From the NCBI RefSeq assembly GCF_039542055.1, contig NZ_BAABHK010000004.1, positions 1 to 64,000 on the forward strand: a stretch of DNA of 64,000 nt. The letters are read 5' to 3'. The translations under genes and the position numbers were made by a program. Below are positions 49,287-57,868 of this stretch, one piece after another. The notes below the pieces were generated by a model that ran no database searches, was not told the origin of the DNA, and was given only the letters and a program-made list of their open reading frames with translations. Every line of letters starts with the position of its first letter. Within the stretch, counting starts at the first letter, position 1. The DNA is from Actinoallomurus vinaceus (GTDB lineage Bacteria > Actinomycetota > Actinomycetes > Streptosporangiales > Streptosporangiaceae).

Positions 49287-50965
49287 GGCACCATCCAGCC
49301 GAGCACCGGCGTGGACTGCAGCCACACGAGTACGCACATCAGCAGGAGCAGCAGCGCGCTCCAGCCGAACACCCGCCGGAACAGCGTGCCCTCCGCGCCG
49401 ACGATTCCGACGGCGGCGGTACCGACCGCGAGGTTCTGCGGGGAGATCATCTTGGCCATGACGCCGCCGGAGGTGTTCGCCGCGCCGAAGAGCACCGGTG
49501 ACACGTTCAACTGATGTGCCGCCGTCACCTGCAGGTTGCCGAACAGCGCGTTGGAGCCCGCGTCGGTACCGGTGATCGTCACACCGAACCAGCCGACGAC
49601 GGGCGACAGGAACGCGAAGAACCCGCCGGCCTTGGCCAGCCAGACGCCGAGCGTGGAGATCTGCCCGGACAGGTTCATGACGTACGACAGCGCGAAGACG
49701 CACAGGATCGTGAAGATCGCCCAGCCGAACTGACGGATCGTCTCGGCGTACGCCTTCAGGCCCGTGAGCGGGCTGATCCGCAGGGCGGCGAGCGTCAGCA
49801 GCCCGGAGACGAACAGCAGGGTGCCGGTCGCGCCCATCCAGTTCAGCACGTACGTGGCGGCCACCGGCTTGCCCGTCGGGCCGGTGATGTGCTGCAGCCC
49901 CGGCCACTTGAAGACGTGCCCGACCGGCACGCCGAGGACGGTGCCGACCGGCTTGCCCGGGATGACGGCCAGCCGATTCTTGACGGCGTCGATCTGCGCG
50001 AGTGAGAACAGCGCGATGACGATGGCGTACGGGGCGAACGCCCGGACGACGTCGGCCTTTGAATCGCCGTCCGGCGGACCGACGCGGCGCTCGAACGCCG
50101 GGTCGTCGACCGAGCCGCCCGCGATGACCGGCGCGGCGACCGGCGTCTCGCTCTCGCCCGGCCGCCACACCCGGCCCAGCAGGATGATCGCGCCCGCCGA
50201 GACCAGCGCGGCGAAGATGTCGCAGAGCCGGTACGACCAGTAATTGGAGAACACGAACTGGCAGACGCCGAACGTCACACCGGCGGTGAGGGCGGCCGGC
50301 CAGGCCTGGCGCAGCCCTCGCCGGCCGTCGGCGACGCCCACGAGGATGAAGGGCACGAAGATCGCGAGGATCGCGGTCTGCCGGCCCGCCATCGCGCCGA
50401 AGTCCTCCGGCTTAAGGCCGGTCGCGGTGCCGAGGATGGTGATCGGGTTACCGAGGCCGCCGAAGGCGACCGGCGCGGTGTCGGCGATCAGCGCCAGCGC
50501 GGCGGCCTTGATCGGGTCGAAGCCGATCGCGATGAGCATGACGGAGCAGATCGCGACCGGGCCGCCGCCCCCGGCCAGGGCCTCGAGCAGCGCCCCGAAC
50601 GAGAAGGCGATCACGATGGCCTGCACCCGGCGGTCGTCGCTGACGGTTGCGAACGCCCGCCGCAGCACCGCGAAGTGCCCCGACTTGACGGTCAGGTTGT
50701 AGATCCAGATGGCGTTGAACGTGATCCAGAGGATGTTCAGGACGCTGAGGACGGCGCCGTACAGCCCGGCGTCGAGCGTCTGGGCCAGCGGCATGGAGTA
50801 GGTGAACAGCGCGACCCCGATGGCGAGGACGAGGGCGACGAGGCTCGCCCAGTGCGCCTTCCAGCGGAGCCCGCCGAGGAGGACGAGCAGCGCGATGAGC
50901 GGGAGAAGGGCCAGCAGGGCGCTGAGCGTGAGGGAGCCGGTGGGGTCGAGGTCCTGGTGGAACAA
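49283..50965 (-). CDS. lctP: L-lactate permease (LctP family)
   Basis: The 560-residue protein has 12-14 hydrophobic segments and LctP signatures: NAIWIYNLTVKSGHFAVLRR, FGALLEALAGGGGPVAICSV, DTAPVAFGGLGNPITILGTA and TITGTDAGSNALFGNLQVTA. It imports lactate or glycolate with protons. The TTG at 50965 with GGGAGG six bases upstream is preferred to a GTG 30 bases earlier. A GlcD-type 2-hydroxy-acid oxidase is encoded at 27.3 kb, a possible metabolic partner but not linked. Confidence 0.9.
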   Translation of the reverse strand: MFHQDLDPTGSLTLSALLALLPLIALLVLLGGLRWKAHWASLVALVLAIGVALFTYSMPLAQTLDAGLYGAVLSVLNILWITFNAIWIYNLTVKSGHFAVLRRAFATVSDDRRVQAIVIAFSFGALLEALAGGGGPVAICSVMLIAIGFDPIKAAALALIADTAPVAFGGLGNPITILGTATGLKPEDFGAMAGRQTAILAIFVPFILVGVADGRRGLRQAWPAALTAGVTFGVCQFVFSNYWSYRLCDIFAALVSAGAIILLGRVWRPGESETPVAAPVIAGGSVDDPAFERRVGPPDGDSKADVVRAFAPYAIVIALFSLAQIDAVKNRLAVIPGKPVGTVLGVPVGHVFKWPGLQHITGPTGKPVAATYVLNWMGATGTLLFVSGLLTLAALRISPLTGLKAYAETIRQFGWAIFTILCVFALSYVMNLSGQISTLGVWLAKAGGFFAFLSPVVGWFGVTITGTDAGSNALFGNLQVTAAHQLNVSPVLFGAANTSGGVMAKMISPQNLAVGTAAVGIVGAEGTLFRRVFGWSALLLLLMCVLVWLQSTPVLGWMVP

Positions 50966-51125
50966 CGGGCACCTCCCGGAGGCATGGGCGTGCACCTGTG
51001 AGGGTGGGGCTCATCGTCCCATCCCTTCCGGATCAAGGAAAGCCAGAGATCCGAGCAATGAGCACTGCTTCCACTTCCGGCCACGGAATCGTCGACCTGA
51101 TCGCCGTGATTGGTCCGATGTATGG

Positions 51126-51160
51126 GAACGGCGCGCCGCCCGATGGACGACGCGCCGTTC
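51126..51160 (-). terminator. Terminator hairpin of the AhpD-like gene
   Basis: GAACGGCGCG and CGCGCCGTTC form a perfect ten-base stem with a 15-base loop, 14 bases past the AhpD-like stop. Confidence 0.6.
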
Positions 51161-51173
51161 TCGGGGCGGGGTG

Positions 51174-51614
51174 TCAGTCGCGCGTCGGGGGCTCGCTGTG
51201 CATGGTCCCCGCGATGCGGTTCCACATGTTGATCTGCGCGACCTGGGCCACGAGGAACGCCGCCTCCTCCGGCTTGAACGCGTCGGTCACCGCGGTCCAG
51301 ATCTCGTCCGTGACCTCCTCCGGCCCCTCCGTGGCGGCCTCGGCGTAGGCCAGCGCGGCCTGCTCCGCCTCGGTGTACAGCTGCGACTCCCGCCAGGCGG
51401 GCAGCTGGATGATCCGGTTCAGGTTCTCGCCGAGTTCGAGCGCCTCGTGGGTGTGCATGTCGATGCAGAAGAGGCACTTGTTCATCTGCGAGGCGCGGAT
51501 CTTGACGAGCTCGCGGATCGTGGTGTCCAGCGGGCCCTTGCGGATCGCCTGCTCCGCCAGAAGGAACGCCTTGTAAGCCTGGGGCGCCAGTTCGGCGACG
51601 TTCAACCGTGCCAT
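51174..51614 (-). CDS. AhpD-like / carboxymuconolactone-decarboxylase-family protein
   Basis: The 146-residue protein has the alkylhydroperoxidase core: ELVKIRASQMNKCLFCIDMH with a CxxC pair (CLFC) followed by His, and TEAEQAALAYAEAATEGPEE. The active-site cysteines and His suggest peroxidase activity, as in AhpD. ECF41 sigma factors are often neighbours of such genes and control them. Here an ECF41-type promoter lies 44 bases upstream and the sigma gene precedes. The ATG at 51614 is chosen for its spacing to AAAGG; another ATG lies six bases upstream. Confidence 0.85.
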   Translation of the reverse strand: MARLNVAELAPQAYKAFLLAEQAIRKGPLDTTIRELVKIRASQMNKCLFCIDMHTHEALELGENLNRIIQLPAWRESQLYTEAEQAALAYAEAATEGPEEVTDEIWTAVTDAFKPEEAAFLVAQVAQINMWNRIAGTMHSEPPTRD

Positions 51615-51657
51615 CGTCATCGGCCTTTCTCTCAGATGTCCGTGTCGTCGCCAGGGA

Positions 51658-51684
51658 GACGACACGGCACCCGCCGGTGTGACG
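51658..51684 (-). promoter_or_regulatory. ECF41-type promoter (CGTCACA-N16-CGTC)
   Basis: On the reverse strand CGTCACA (51684-51678) is followed after 16 bases by CGTC (51661-51658). The known ECF41 consensus is TGTCACA with CGTC at similar spacing, so six of seven -35 bases and all -10 bases match. It lies between the ECF41 sigma gene and the AhpD-like gene. Confidence 0.7.
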
Positions 51685-51701
51685 GGATCCGGCGAAAGAA
51701 T

Positions 51702-52565
51702 TCAGTGGGCCAGATTTACGTGCGCGAGCTTGTCCGGATTGAGCACACGGCGGACCGCCAGGATGCGGCCGTCGGCCGCGATGTCGAAGGTGTCGACGAG
51801 CCAGGGGCGCCCGTCGTGGTAGACCGCGAGCGCGGGCTCGCCGCCGACCTCGCAGGGCACGACGACGCCGTTCGGGGTCCAGCGTCGGCGGACGCGGTCC
51901 AGCACCTCCGCGATCCGCTCGCCGCCGAGGATGAGTTTGCGCGCCGCCGAGACCTTGCCACCGCCGTCGGTGACGTAGACCGCGTCGGGGTGCAGGAGCT
52001 TGACCAGCTGCTCCAGGTCCCCCGCCTCGTAGGCCGCGCGGAACACGGTGAGCACCCGCTCGCGCTCGGGGCGGCTCGCCCTTGGCCGCTCCTTCGCGGC
52101 GGTCACGCGGCGGCGGGCCCGGGAGGCGAGCTGCCGGCTCGCCGCCGGGGTGTTCCCGAGCACGGCGGAGACCTCGTCGAAGGGCACCTCGAAGACGTCG
52201 TGGAGGACGAACGCGACACGCTCGGGCGGCTTGAGCTCCTCCATGACGAGGAGCATCGCGGTGCTCACCGACTCGTCGACGAGCACCGGCTCGGCGGCGT
52301 CCGGCCCGGTCAGCAGCGGTTCGGGCAGCCACGGGCCGACGTAGGTCTCCCGGCGCACGCGCGCGGACCGGAGGATGTCGTACGACCTGCGGGCCGCGAC
52401 CGTGACCAGCCACGCGCGCCGGTCCGCCACCTGCGACAGGTCGGCGGCCGCGGCGCGCAGCCACACGTCCTGGACGACGTCCTCCGCGTCGGTCACGGTG
52501 CCGAGCAGCCGGTACGCCACCCCGAACACCGCCGGCCGATGCTCCGCCCACTCCTCCTCGGTCAC
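51702..52565 (-). CDS. sigJ: ECF41-type sigma factor with SnoaL-like C-terminal domain (SigJ)
   Basis: The 287-residue factor has region 2 (HRPAVFGVAYRLLGTVTDAE, DVVQDVWLRAAAADL), region 4 (LKPPERVAFVLHDVFEVPFD, EVSAVLGNTPAASRQLASRA) and a C-terminal NTF2/SnoaL-like domain (residues about 175-287, VLTVFRAAYEAGDLEQLVKL). In ECF41 factors this domain replaces an anti-sigma and tunes activity. The upstream oxidoreductase gene ends 22 bases before the GTG start, and an AhpD-like target follows: the known ECF41 neighbourhood. Confidence 0.9.
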   Translation of the reverse strand: MTEEEWAEHRPAVFGVAYRLLGTVTDAEDVVQDVWLRAAAADLSQVADRRAWLVTVAARRSYDILRSARVRRETYVGPWLPEPLLTGPDAAEPVLVDESVSTAMLLVMEELKPPERVAFVLHDVFEVPFDEVSAVLGNTPAASRQLASRARRRVTAAKERPRASRPERERVLTVFRAAYEAGDLEQLVKLLHPDAVYVTDGGGKVSAARKLILGGERIAEVLDRVRRRWTPNGVVVPCEVGGEPALAVYHDGRPWLVDTFDIAADGRILAVRRVLNPDKLAHVNLAH

Positions 52566-52587
52566 ACGGCGACCGTACCCGGTGATC

Positions 52588-53826
52588 TCAGAGGAGATCG
52601 GCGAGGGGCACCCCCGGGTCGGCCAGCCGCGCGGCGTCCACCGGCCGGCCGGAGCGGATCAGCTCCTGGATGTCCCCGGTGACGTCCCAGATGTTGACGT
52701 TCATGCCGCCCACGACCTTGCCGCCCGACAGCCAGAACGCGACGAACTCCAGGTCGTCCGTGTCGCCGGAGACGTACGCGGCCGGGTCCGTCCCACGGGA
52801 CACGACCTGGTCGTAGCCGCCGACCCAGGCGCCGGACGCCTCCATGCCGAGCTCGTACTGGTCCGTGTAGAAGTACGGGACGCGGTCGTACACGACCGGC
52901 TGTCCCAGCATCGAGCGCGCCGCCACCGGGCCGCCGTTGAGGGCGTTCGCCCAGTGCTCGACGCGGATCCGCCGGCCCAGCAGAGGGTTGTCGGCGTTGG
53001 CGACGTCGCCGGCGGCGTAGATGTCGGGGTCGGAGGTGCGCAGCGACGCGTCGACGACGATGCCGTCGTCGACCGCCAGGCCCGCCTCCTCCGCCAGGGC
53101 GGTGTTCGGCACGGCGCCGATGCCGACGATCACGACGTCGGCCTCCACCTCCGTGCCCGCCGTGGTGACCACGGACGAGTCCGTGATCTTCGCGACGCCG
53201 CCGCCCTGGACGAACTCCACGCCGTGCCGGCGGTGCAGGGCCGCGAAGACCTCCCCGAGCTCCGTGCCCAGGGAGCGCTGCAGCGGCGTGCCACGCGCGA
53301 TCACCCGGACCTCGTTGCCGTACCCGCGGGCCGCTGCGGCGGCCTCCAGACCGATCCAGCCGGCGCCGACCACCGCGACGCGCCGGTCCCCGGGCTCCAG
53401 CGCCGCCCGCAGCCGCTCGGAGTCGGGCGCGGTCCGCACGTAGTGGACGTGGTCGAGGTCGGCGCCGGGAACGGCGGGCCGCCGGACGGACGCGCCGGTG
53501 GCGAGAAGGAGCTTGGAATAGCCGACGCTCTCCCCGTCGGCGAGGCGCACCTGCCGCGCGGCGCGGTCGATCCCGGTCACCCGGACGCCGAACCGCAGCT
53601 CGACGTCGTTGTCGGCGTACCAGGCCTCCTCATGGACGTACGCCTTGTCCAGGGGGTCCTTGCCCGTCAGGAACCCCTTGGTCAGCGGCGGCCGCTCGTA
53701 CGGCCGCAGCGCCTCCTCCCCGATGAGGACCACGCGCCCGGTGAAGCCCTCCTCCCGCAGCGTCTGCGCGGCCTTGGCCCCGGCCAAGCTTGCTCCAACG
53801 ATGACGTGGGTCTCCGGGACGGGCAT
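52588..53826 (-). CDS. Ferredoxin-reductase-like NAD(P)/FAD oxidoreductase
   Basis: The 412-residue flavoprotein has an N-terminal FAD motif (THVIVGASLAGAKAAQTLRE), a central NAD motif (VAVVGAGWIGLEAAAAARGY) and a second FAD motif (IYAAGDVANADNPLLGRRIR), with a C-terminal reductase domain. This is the rubredoxin/ferredoxin reductase type that passes electrons to monooxygenases or ferredoxins. The ATG at 53826 has GGAGG five bases upstream and is preferred to one 12 bases earlier. It is probably the first gene of an operon with the ECF41 factor. Its 5' end has diverged partial copies upstream. Confidence 0.88.
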   Translation of the reverse strand: MPVPETHVIVGASLAGAKAAQTLREEGFTGRVVLIGEEALRPYERPPLTKGFLTGKDPLDKAYVHEEAWYADNDVELRFGVRVTGIDRAARQVRLADGESVGYSKLLLATGASVRRPAVPGADLDHVHYVRTAPDSERLRAALEPGDRRVAVVGAGWIGLEAAAAARGYGNEVRVIARGTPLQRSLGTELGEVFAALHRRHGVEFVQGGGVAKITDSSVVTTAGTEVEADVVIVGIGAVPNTALAEEAGLAVDDGIVVDASLRTSDPDIYAAGDVANADNPLLGRRIRVEHWANALNGGPVAARSMLGQPVVYDRVPYFYTDQYELGMEASGAWVGGYDQVVSRGTDPAAYVSGDTDDLEFVAFWLSGGKVVGGMNVNIWDVTGDIQELIRSGRPVDAARLADPGVPLADLL

Positions 53827-54313
53827 GTCCACCTCCATATTCGGCTCAGCGTCTGCCAGTATCCTCCGTCACGGTCAGTCCCGGGACGCTCGCCCGGCGA
53901 GACCGTCAACCTAGGAGTTCGCGGTGCCAGGCCAGCGCCGAGGTGTCGGTGAGGACCACGCGCCCGGTGAAGCCCTCCTCCCGCAGCGTCTGCGCGGCCT
54001 TGCGGTCCCTCGCGAGGCTCACTTCTTTCATTAGTCACTCTTGGTGATTCAATGGTATCGTTCTGTCATCACGCCCCGTGCCCAGGCGACGCGGGGCACC
54101 CTCCTCGGTCCGATAGCCGTGCACGCTGGACCGATAGCGTCCGGAGGGACGTGCCACGCGGGTCGGCGGCTCTGTCTGCCGACACCAGGGCACGAAGACG
54201 ATTGGCCACATACCCGGCACCCAGTCGGGACGATTCCCGAGGATTACTCAGGATCGCTTAGCCAATCAGAGACGCTCGCTCCGACGATGACGTAGGTCGC
54301 TGGTCCGGTGCCG
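53827..54313. other. Scar-like mosaic region between oxidoreductase gene and dgt
   Basis: The gap is a patchwork. 53950-54002 is a perfect 53-base copy of 53724-53776 (5' part of the oxidoreductase). 53913-53954 matches 41 of 42 bases of 54321-54362 (3' end of dgt). 54274-54298 matches 22 of 25 bases of 53788-53812 (the VIVGAS codons). The rest, 54035-54260, is unassigned. Confidence 0.75.
53906..54031 (-). pseudogene. 41-codon chimeric ORF: oxidoreductase segment fused in frame to dgt tail
   Basis: ATG at 54031 opens MKEVSLARDRKAAQTLREEG, continues FTGRVV from the oxidoreductase copy and then in frame LTDTSALAWHRELLG, the last residues of the dgt product with one change. It ends TGA. No ribosome site is evident, so expression is unlikely; it is listed because the fusion kept the frame on both sides. 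Confidence 0.5.
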
Positions 54314-55570
54314 TCAGCCGAGGAGTTCGTGGTGCCAGGCCAGCGCCGAGGTGTCGGTGAGGGAGGCGACCTGGTCGACGACGACGCGCAGCCGCGCGCC
54401 ATCGTCGGCGGCCTCGGCGTAGAAGCCGCGGAACACCGGGTCGAGCACCATCGGGGCCTTCCGCCCGACCGCGTCGGCCAGCTCGGCCACGAGCTCGCGC
54501 TGCCGGGCCTGCCGCGCGCCGTGGTCCGCGCGGCCCATCACGTAGTGCGCCGCGATTCCCTTCAGCACCGCGCACTCCAGCCGCTGCTCGCGCGGTACGA
54601 CCAGATCGCCCGCGTAGCGGGTCAGCGGACCCGTGCCGTACGCCTCCTGGGTGGCCCGTTCGGCGGCCCGGCAGAACCTGCCGATCAGCTCGCTCGTGAG
54701 GTTCTTCAGCGCGGCGGCGGCACGCAGGCTGCCGTCATAGGCGGGGGGCCAGTACGGCTCGGCGAGCAGCGCCGCGAAGCGTTCCTCCAGCTCGGCGACC
54801 TCCGCGTCGCAGTAGTACCGGGCGGTCAGCTCGCAGACCGCGCGGCGTTCGGCGGGGTCGGTGAGCCGCTCGAGCCGGATGTGCCCGGCGTGCAGCCCGT
54901 CCTCCAGGTCGTGCACGGAGTAGGCGACGTCGTCGGCCCAGTCCATGACCTGGGCTTCGAAGCACGCCCGGCCGTCGGGCGCGCCCTCCCGGATCCATGC
55001 GAACACCTCGCGGTCGTCGTCGTACACCCCGTACTTGACGCCGTTCGCCCGCTCGGGAGGCGTTTCGGGGCCGCGCCTCGCCCAGGGGTACTTCATCGCC
55101 GCGTCGAGGGCGGCGCGGGTGAGGTTGAGGCCGACGCTGCGCCCGTCCGGCGCGAACGACTTGGCCTCCAGGCGGGTCAGGAGGCGCAGGCTCTGCGCGT
55201 TGCCCTCGAACCCGCCGCACGCCGCCGCCACCCCGTCGAGGACCGCCTCGCCGTTGTGGCCGAACGGCGGGTGGCCGAGGTCGTGCGACAGGCAGGCGAC
55301 CTCCACCAGGTCGGGATCGCAGCCGACGGCCTTGCCGAGCTCCCGGCCGATCTGGGCGCACTCGAGGGAGTGGGTGAGCCGGGTGCGCGGGCTGTGCTGC
55401 CCGCGCTGATCACCGGCTGCGGGCTCGACGACCTGGGTCTTGGCCGCGAGCCGGCGCAGCGCGGCACTGTGCAGCACGCGGGCGCGGTCACGCTCGAACG
55501 GGCTGCGGCCGCGCCGCTTCGGCGGCTCGGGCGCCCAGCGCATCCTGTCGTGCTCGCTGTAACCGCTCAT
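54314..55570 (-). CDS. dgt: Deoxyguanosinetriphosphate triphosphohydrolase-like protein (dGTPase)
   Basis: The 418-residue HD-domain enzyme has FERDRARVLHSAALRRLAAK, then TRLTHSLECAQIGRELGKAV and the HD motif CLSHDLGHPPFGHNGE, typical of the dGTPase family that removes triphosphate from dNTPs. The C-terminal half includes MDWADDVAYSVHDLEDGLHA. The ATG at 55570 gives the usual MSGYSEHDRMRW start. In mycobacteria dgt is next to dnaG; here a 6.3-kb block lies between them. A partial copy of its last codons is at 53913-53954. Confidence 0.92.
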   Translation of the reverse strand: MSGYSEHDRMRWAPEPPKRRGRSPFERDRARVLHSAALRRLAAKTQVVEPAAGDQRGQHSPRTRLTHSLECAQIGRELGKAVGCDPDLVEVACLSHDLGHPPFGHNGEAVLDGVAAACGGFEGNAQSLRLLTRLEAKSFAPDGRSVGLNLTRAALDAAMKYPWARRGPETPPERANGVKYGVYDDDREVFAWIREGAPDGRACFEAQVMDWADDVAYSVHDLEDGLHAGHIRLERLTDPAERRAVCELTARYYCDAEVAELEERFAALLAEPYWPPAYDGSLRAAAALKNLTSELIGRFCRAAERATQEAYGTGPLTRYAGDLVVPREQRLECAVLKGIAAHYVMGRADHGARQARQRELVAELADAVGRKAPMVLDPVFRGFYAEAADDGARLRVVVDQVASLTDTSALAWHHELLG

Positions 55571-55661
55571 CGGAGTCCGAGCGTATCCGTCCAGGGGGTA
55601 TATCGAGGATCTTGCCCGTTTCGCGCAGCCGAACAGAGACGCACCGAACACCCCAAGGGAG

Positions 55662-55714
55662 TGCCAGGTGGATCTTGTTCGTAGCCGCGCAGCCGGGCGA
55701 AGATCCACCGGGCA
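55662..55714. promoter_or_regulatory. Imperfect 15-base inverted repeat in the dgt-Nudix gap
   Basis: TGCCAGGTGGATCTT and AAGATCCACCGGGCA are complementary at 14 of 15 positions, with a 23-base spacer. It lies just upstream of the Nudix start and 92 bases from the dgt start, so it could be a leader hairpin or an operator. Confidence 0.4.
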
Positions 55715-55731
55715 CCCCCTAGTCTGCGGCC

Positions 55732-56235
55732 ATGCCCGATGAGTCGTACCGGCGCCGCAGCGCCCGCGTGATCCTGCTCGACGACGCCGACCGCGTCCTC
55801 CTGCTCAACCTCTACCACGATCACCGGAAGCCCCGCCGTGGTCACTACTGGCTCACCCCCGGCGGAGGCGTCGACGCGGGTGAGGCGCTTCACGAGGCGG
55901 CGGCTCGGGAGCTGCGGGAGGAGATCGGCCTCGTCGTCGCCCCGGAGGATCTCGGCAGGCCCGTCGCGACGACCTCCGGATACGCCGAGTTCAGCTGGGC
56001 GAAGGGCACCTTCCGCGACGATTTCTTCTTCCACCGGGTCACCGCGCACGACGTCGACCCCGGCGGCCTGGAGCCGTACGAGGCGAAGCAGGTCATCGGG
56101 CACCGGTGGTGGACCGTGGACGAGCTGGCCGCCACCACGGAGGACGTCTATCCCCTCGGCTTCGTGCCCCTGCTGCGGGACCTCATGGCCGGCCGGGTCG
56201 CGCCCGAACCGGTCCTTCTCCCCTGGCACCATTGA
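55732..56235 (+). CDS. Nudix hydrolase
   Basis: The 167-residue protein has the Nudix box GGGVDAGEALHEAAARELRE followed by EIGL, matching GX5EX7REUXEEXGU, and a beta-rich frame (ARVILLDDADRVLLLNLYHD, IGHRWWTVDELAATTEDVYP). It hydrolyses nucleoside diphosphate-linked compounds; which one is unclear. It stands divergent from dgt, so both may belong to nucleotide clean-up. ATG start; the sequence before it is hairpin-rich and lacks a clean ribosome site. Confidence 0.88.
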   Translation: MPDESYRRRSARVILLDDADRVLLLNLYHDHRKPRRGHYWLTPGGGVDAGEALHEAAARELREEIGLVVAPEDLGRPVATTSGYAEFSWAKGTFRDDFFFHRVTAHDVDPGGLEPYEAKQVIGHRWWTVDELAATTEDVYPLGFVPLLRDLMAGRVAPEPVLLPWHH

Positions 56236-56309
56236 AACGCGGGGACGAGATTCGAAGATCCCTAGGTTAGGGTCCTTTTCGTCCCTGTTCGCACGTCTTG
56301 AGGGCGCCC

Positions 56310-57830
56310 ATGCTCACCACGTTCCGCGCCGCGGTCGCCGTCGTGCTGCTCGCGGGCTTCTACGTTCTCGTGGCCGCCTTCACGGCCGGGACGGTCGTGT
56401 TCGACTTCTACGCGGTGAAGTACGGCCACGCGGGCGGCTTCAAGGTCGCGGCGCTGGCCACGCTGGGGGTCCTGGCGATGCTGCGCGGCGTCTTCGTCGT
56501 GGGCCGCCGCAAGGCCGAGGAGCAGCCCGGCGTCGCCGTGTCGCCCAACGACGAGCCCGAGCTGTGGCGGACGGTCGCCGAGCTCGCCCACCAGGTGAAC
56601 ACGCGGGTGCCCGACGAGATCCGCCTGGTCCCCGAGGTGAACGCGGCGGTCGGCGAGAACACCCGGCTGCTCGGCCTGATCCCGGGCCGGCGGTACATGT
56701 ACATCGGCATCCCGCTGATGCTGAGCCTCACCGCCGACGAGATGCGCGCCGTGCTCTGCCACGAGCTCGGGCACTACGGCGGATCGCACACCCGCCTCGG
56801 CGGCATCACCTATCGGGGCCGTATCGCGCTGATCCGCACGATCGAGCGGCTGCGCGACCACGCGATCATCCGTACGGTCTTCCTGCTGTACGCCAAGCTC
56901 TACCTGCGCGTGTCGCAGGCGGTGTCCCGGCGGCAGGAGCTGGAGGCCGACGCATCGGCCGTCGCGGTCGCCGGGCGGCGGCCGATGGGCGACGCGCTCC
57001 GGAAGGTCCGCGCGAGCGCCGCGGCCTGGGACTTCTACCTCGCCTCGTACTGCTCGCTGATCGGGCCCGCCCAGGCGCGCCCCGCCGACCTGTTCGCCGG
57101 GTTCTACACGCTGCTGCGGGAGCCGAGCCGTCAGGAGGAGCTCGCCAAGGTCGTGAACGCCCCCGAGGAGCGCTCGCCGTACGACTCGCATCCGAGCCTG
57201 GCCGAGCGCCTCGCCGCGATCGCGGTGCTGCCGGAGCCCCACGTCCGTCCCGACCCGCGCCCGGCGCTGGCGCTGCTGGCCGACCCGCAGCGCGCCGCGG
57301 TCGCCACGCAGGCGTCGATGCTCACCGACGAGGCGCTGCGCCTGCCCGTCCTGGAGTGGCCGCAGATCGTCGAGCGGGGCCTGTTCACCGGGGCGAACGC
57401 CGAGGCGATGAAGGACGTCTTCACCGCGGCGGCCCAGGCGGCGAACACCCCGCAGCCGACGGTCGACACGGTGCTGCGGATCCTCGCGGGCGGCGGCTCC
57501 GGCGACCTCGGCACCCGCCTGCGGATGGCGGGCTGGCAGGGCGACGGCACTCCCGCCCTCGTGGCCCGCGTCGTCGCCCGCGCCTTCGAGGGCCTGCTCA
57601 TCCAGGCGGGCCGCGCCCGCTACACCTTCTCCTGGTCCGACGTCGCCCGCCTGCTCGACGGCAACGGCGCCGAGGTCGACCTGACCGATCTCGTACGGCG
57701 CGCGGTCGACGATCCCGGTCAGGTGAACGCTCTCTACGAGGGCCTGATGCGCCTCGGCATCACCCCCGCGTCCGCGCCGGCGCCGGTCTCCGGCGGGATG
57801 GTGCCGCCACCCGCCGGAGTAGGGGCCTGA
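56310..57830 (+). CDS. M48-family membrane metalloprotease (HtpX-like)
   Basis: The 506-residue protein has two N-terminal membrane segments (about residues 4-30 and 45-66), the zinc motif VLCHELGHYGG near residue 152, and the downstream glutamate ligand in RRQELEADASAVAVAG. M48 proteases degrade damaged membrane proteins. The C-terminal 200 residues lack a known domain and end in a Pro-rich tail. The ATG at 56310 with GAGG upstream is preferred over a TTG 12 bases earlier. A hairpin follows the stop, so it is probably a single-gene unit. Confidence 0.85.
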   Translation: MLTTFRAAVAVVLLAGFYVLVAAFTAGTVVFDFYAVKYGHAGGFKVAALATLGVLAMLRGVFVVGRRKAEEQPGVAVSPNDEPELWRTVAELAHQVNTRVPDEIRLVPEVNAAVGENTRLLGLIPGRRYMYIGIPLMLSLTADEMRAVLCHELGHYGGSHTRLGGITYRGRIALIRTIERLRDHAIIRTVFLLYAKLYLRVSQAVSRRQELEADASAVAVAGRRPMGDALRKVRASAAAWDFYLASYCSLIGPAQARPADLFAGFYTLLREPSRQEELAKVVNAPEERSPYDSHPSLAERLAAIAVLPEPHVRPDPRPALALLADPQRAAVATQASMLTDEALRLPVLEWPQIVERGLFTGANAEAMKDVFTAAAQAANTPQPTVDTVLRILAGGGSGDLGTRLRMAGWQGDGTPALVARVVARAFEGLLIQAGRARYTFSWSDVARLLDGNGAEVDLTDLVRRAVDDPGQVNALYEGLMRLGITPASAPAPVSGGMVPPPAGVGA

Positions 57831-57838
57831 CGGGCGTC

Positions 57839-57855
57839 CGGGGGCAGGGCCCCCG
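57839..57855. terminator. Bidirectional hairpin between M48 gene and cupin gene
   Basis: CGGGGGC and GCCCCCG pair around an AGG loop, nine bases after the M48 stop and 14 bases from the convergent cupin stop. Confidence 0.55.
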
Positions 57856-57868
57856 ATGCCCTCGCCGC

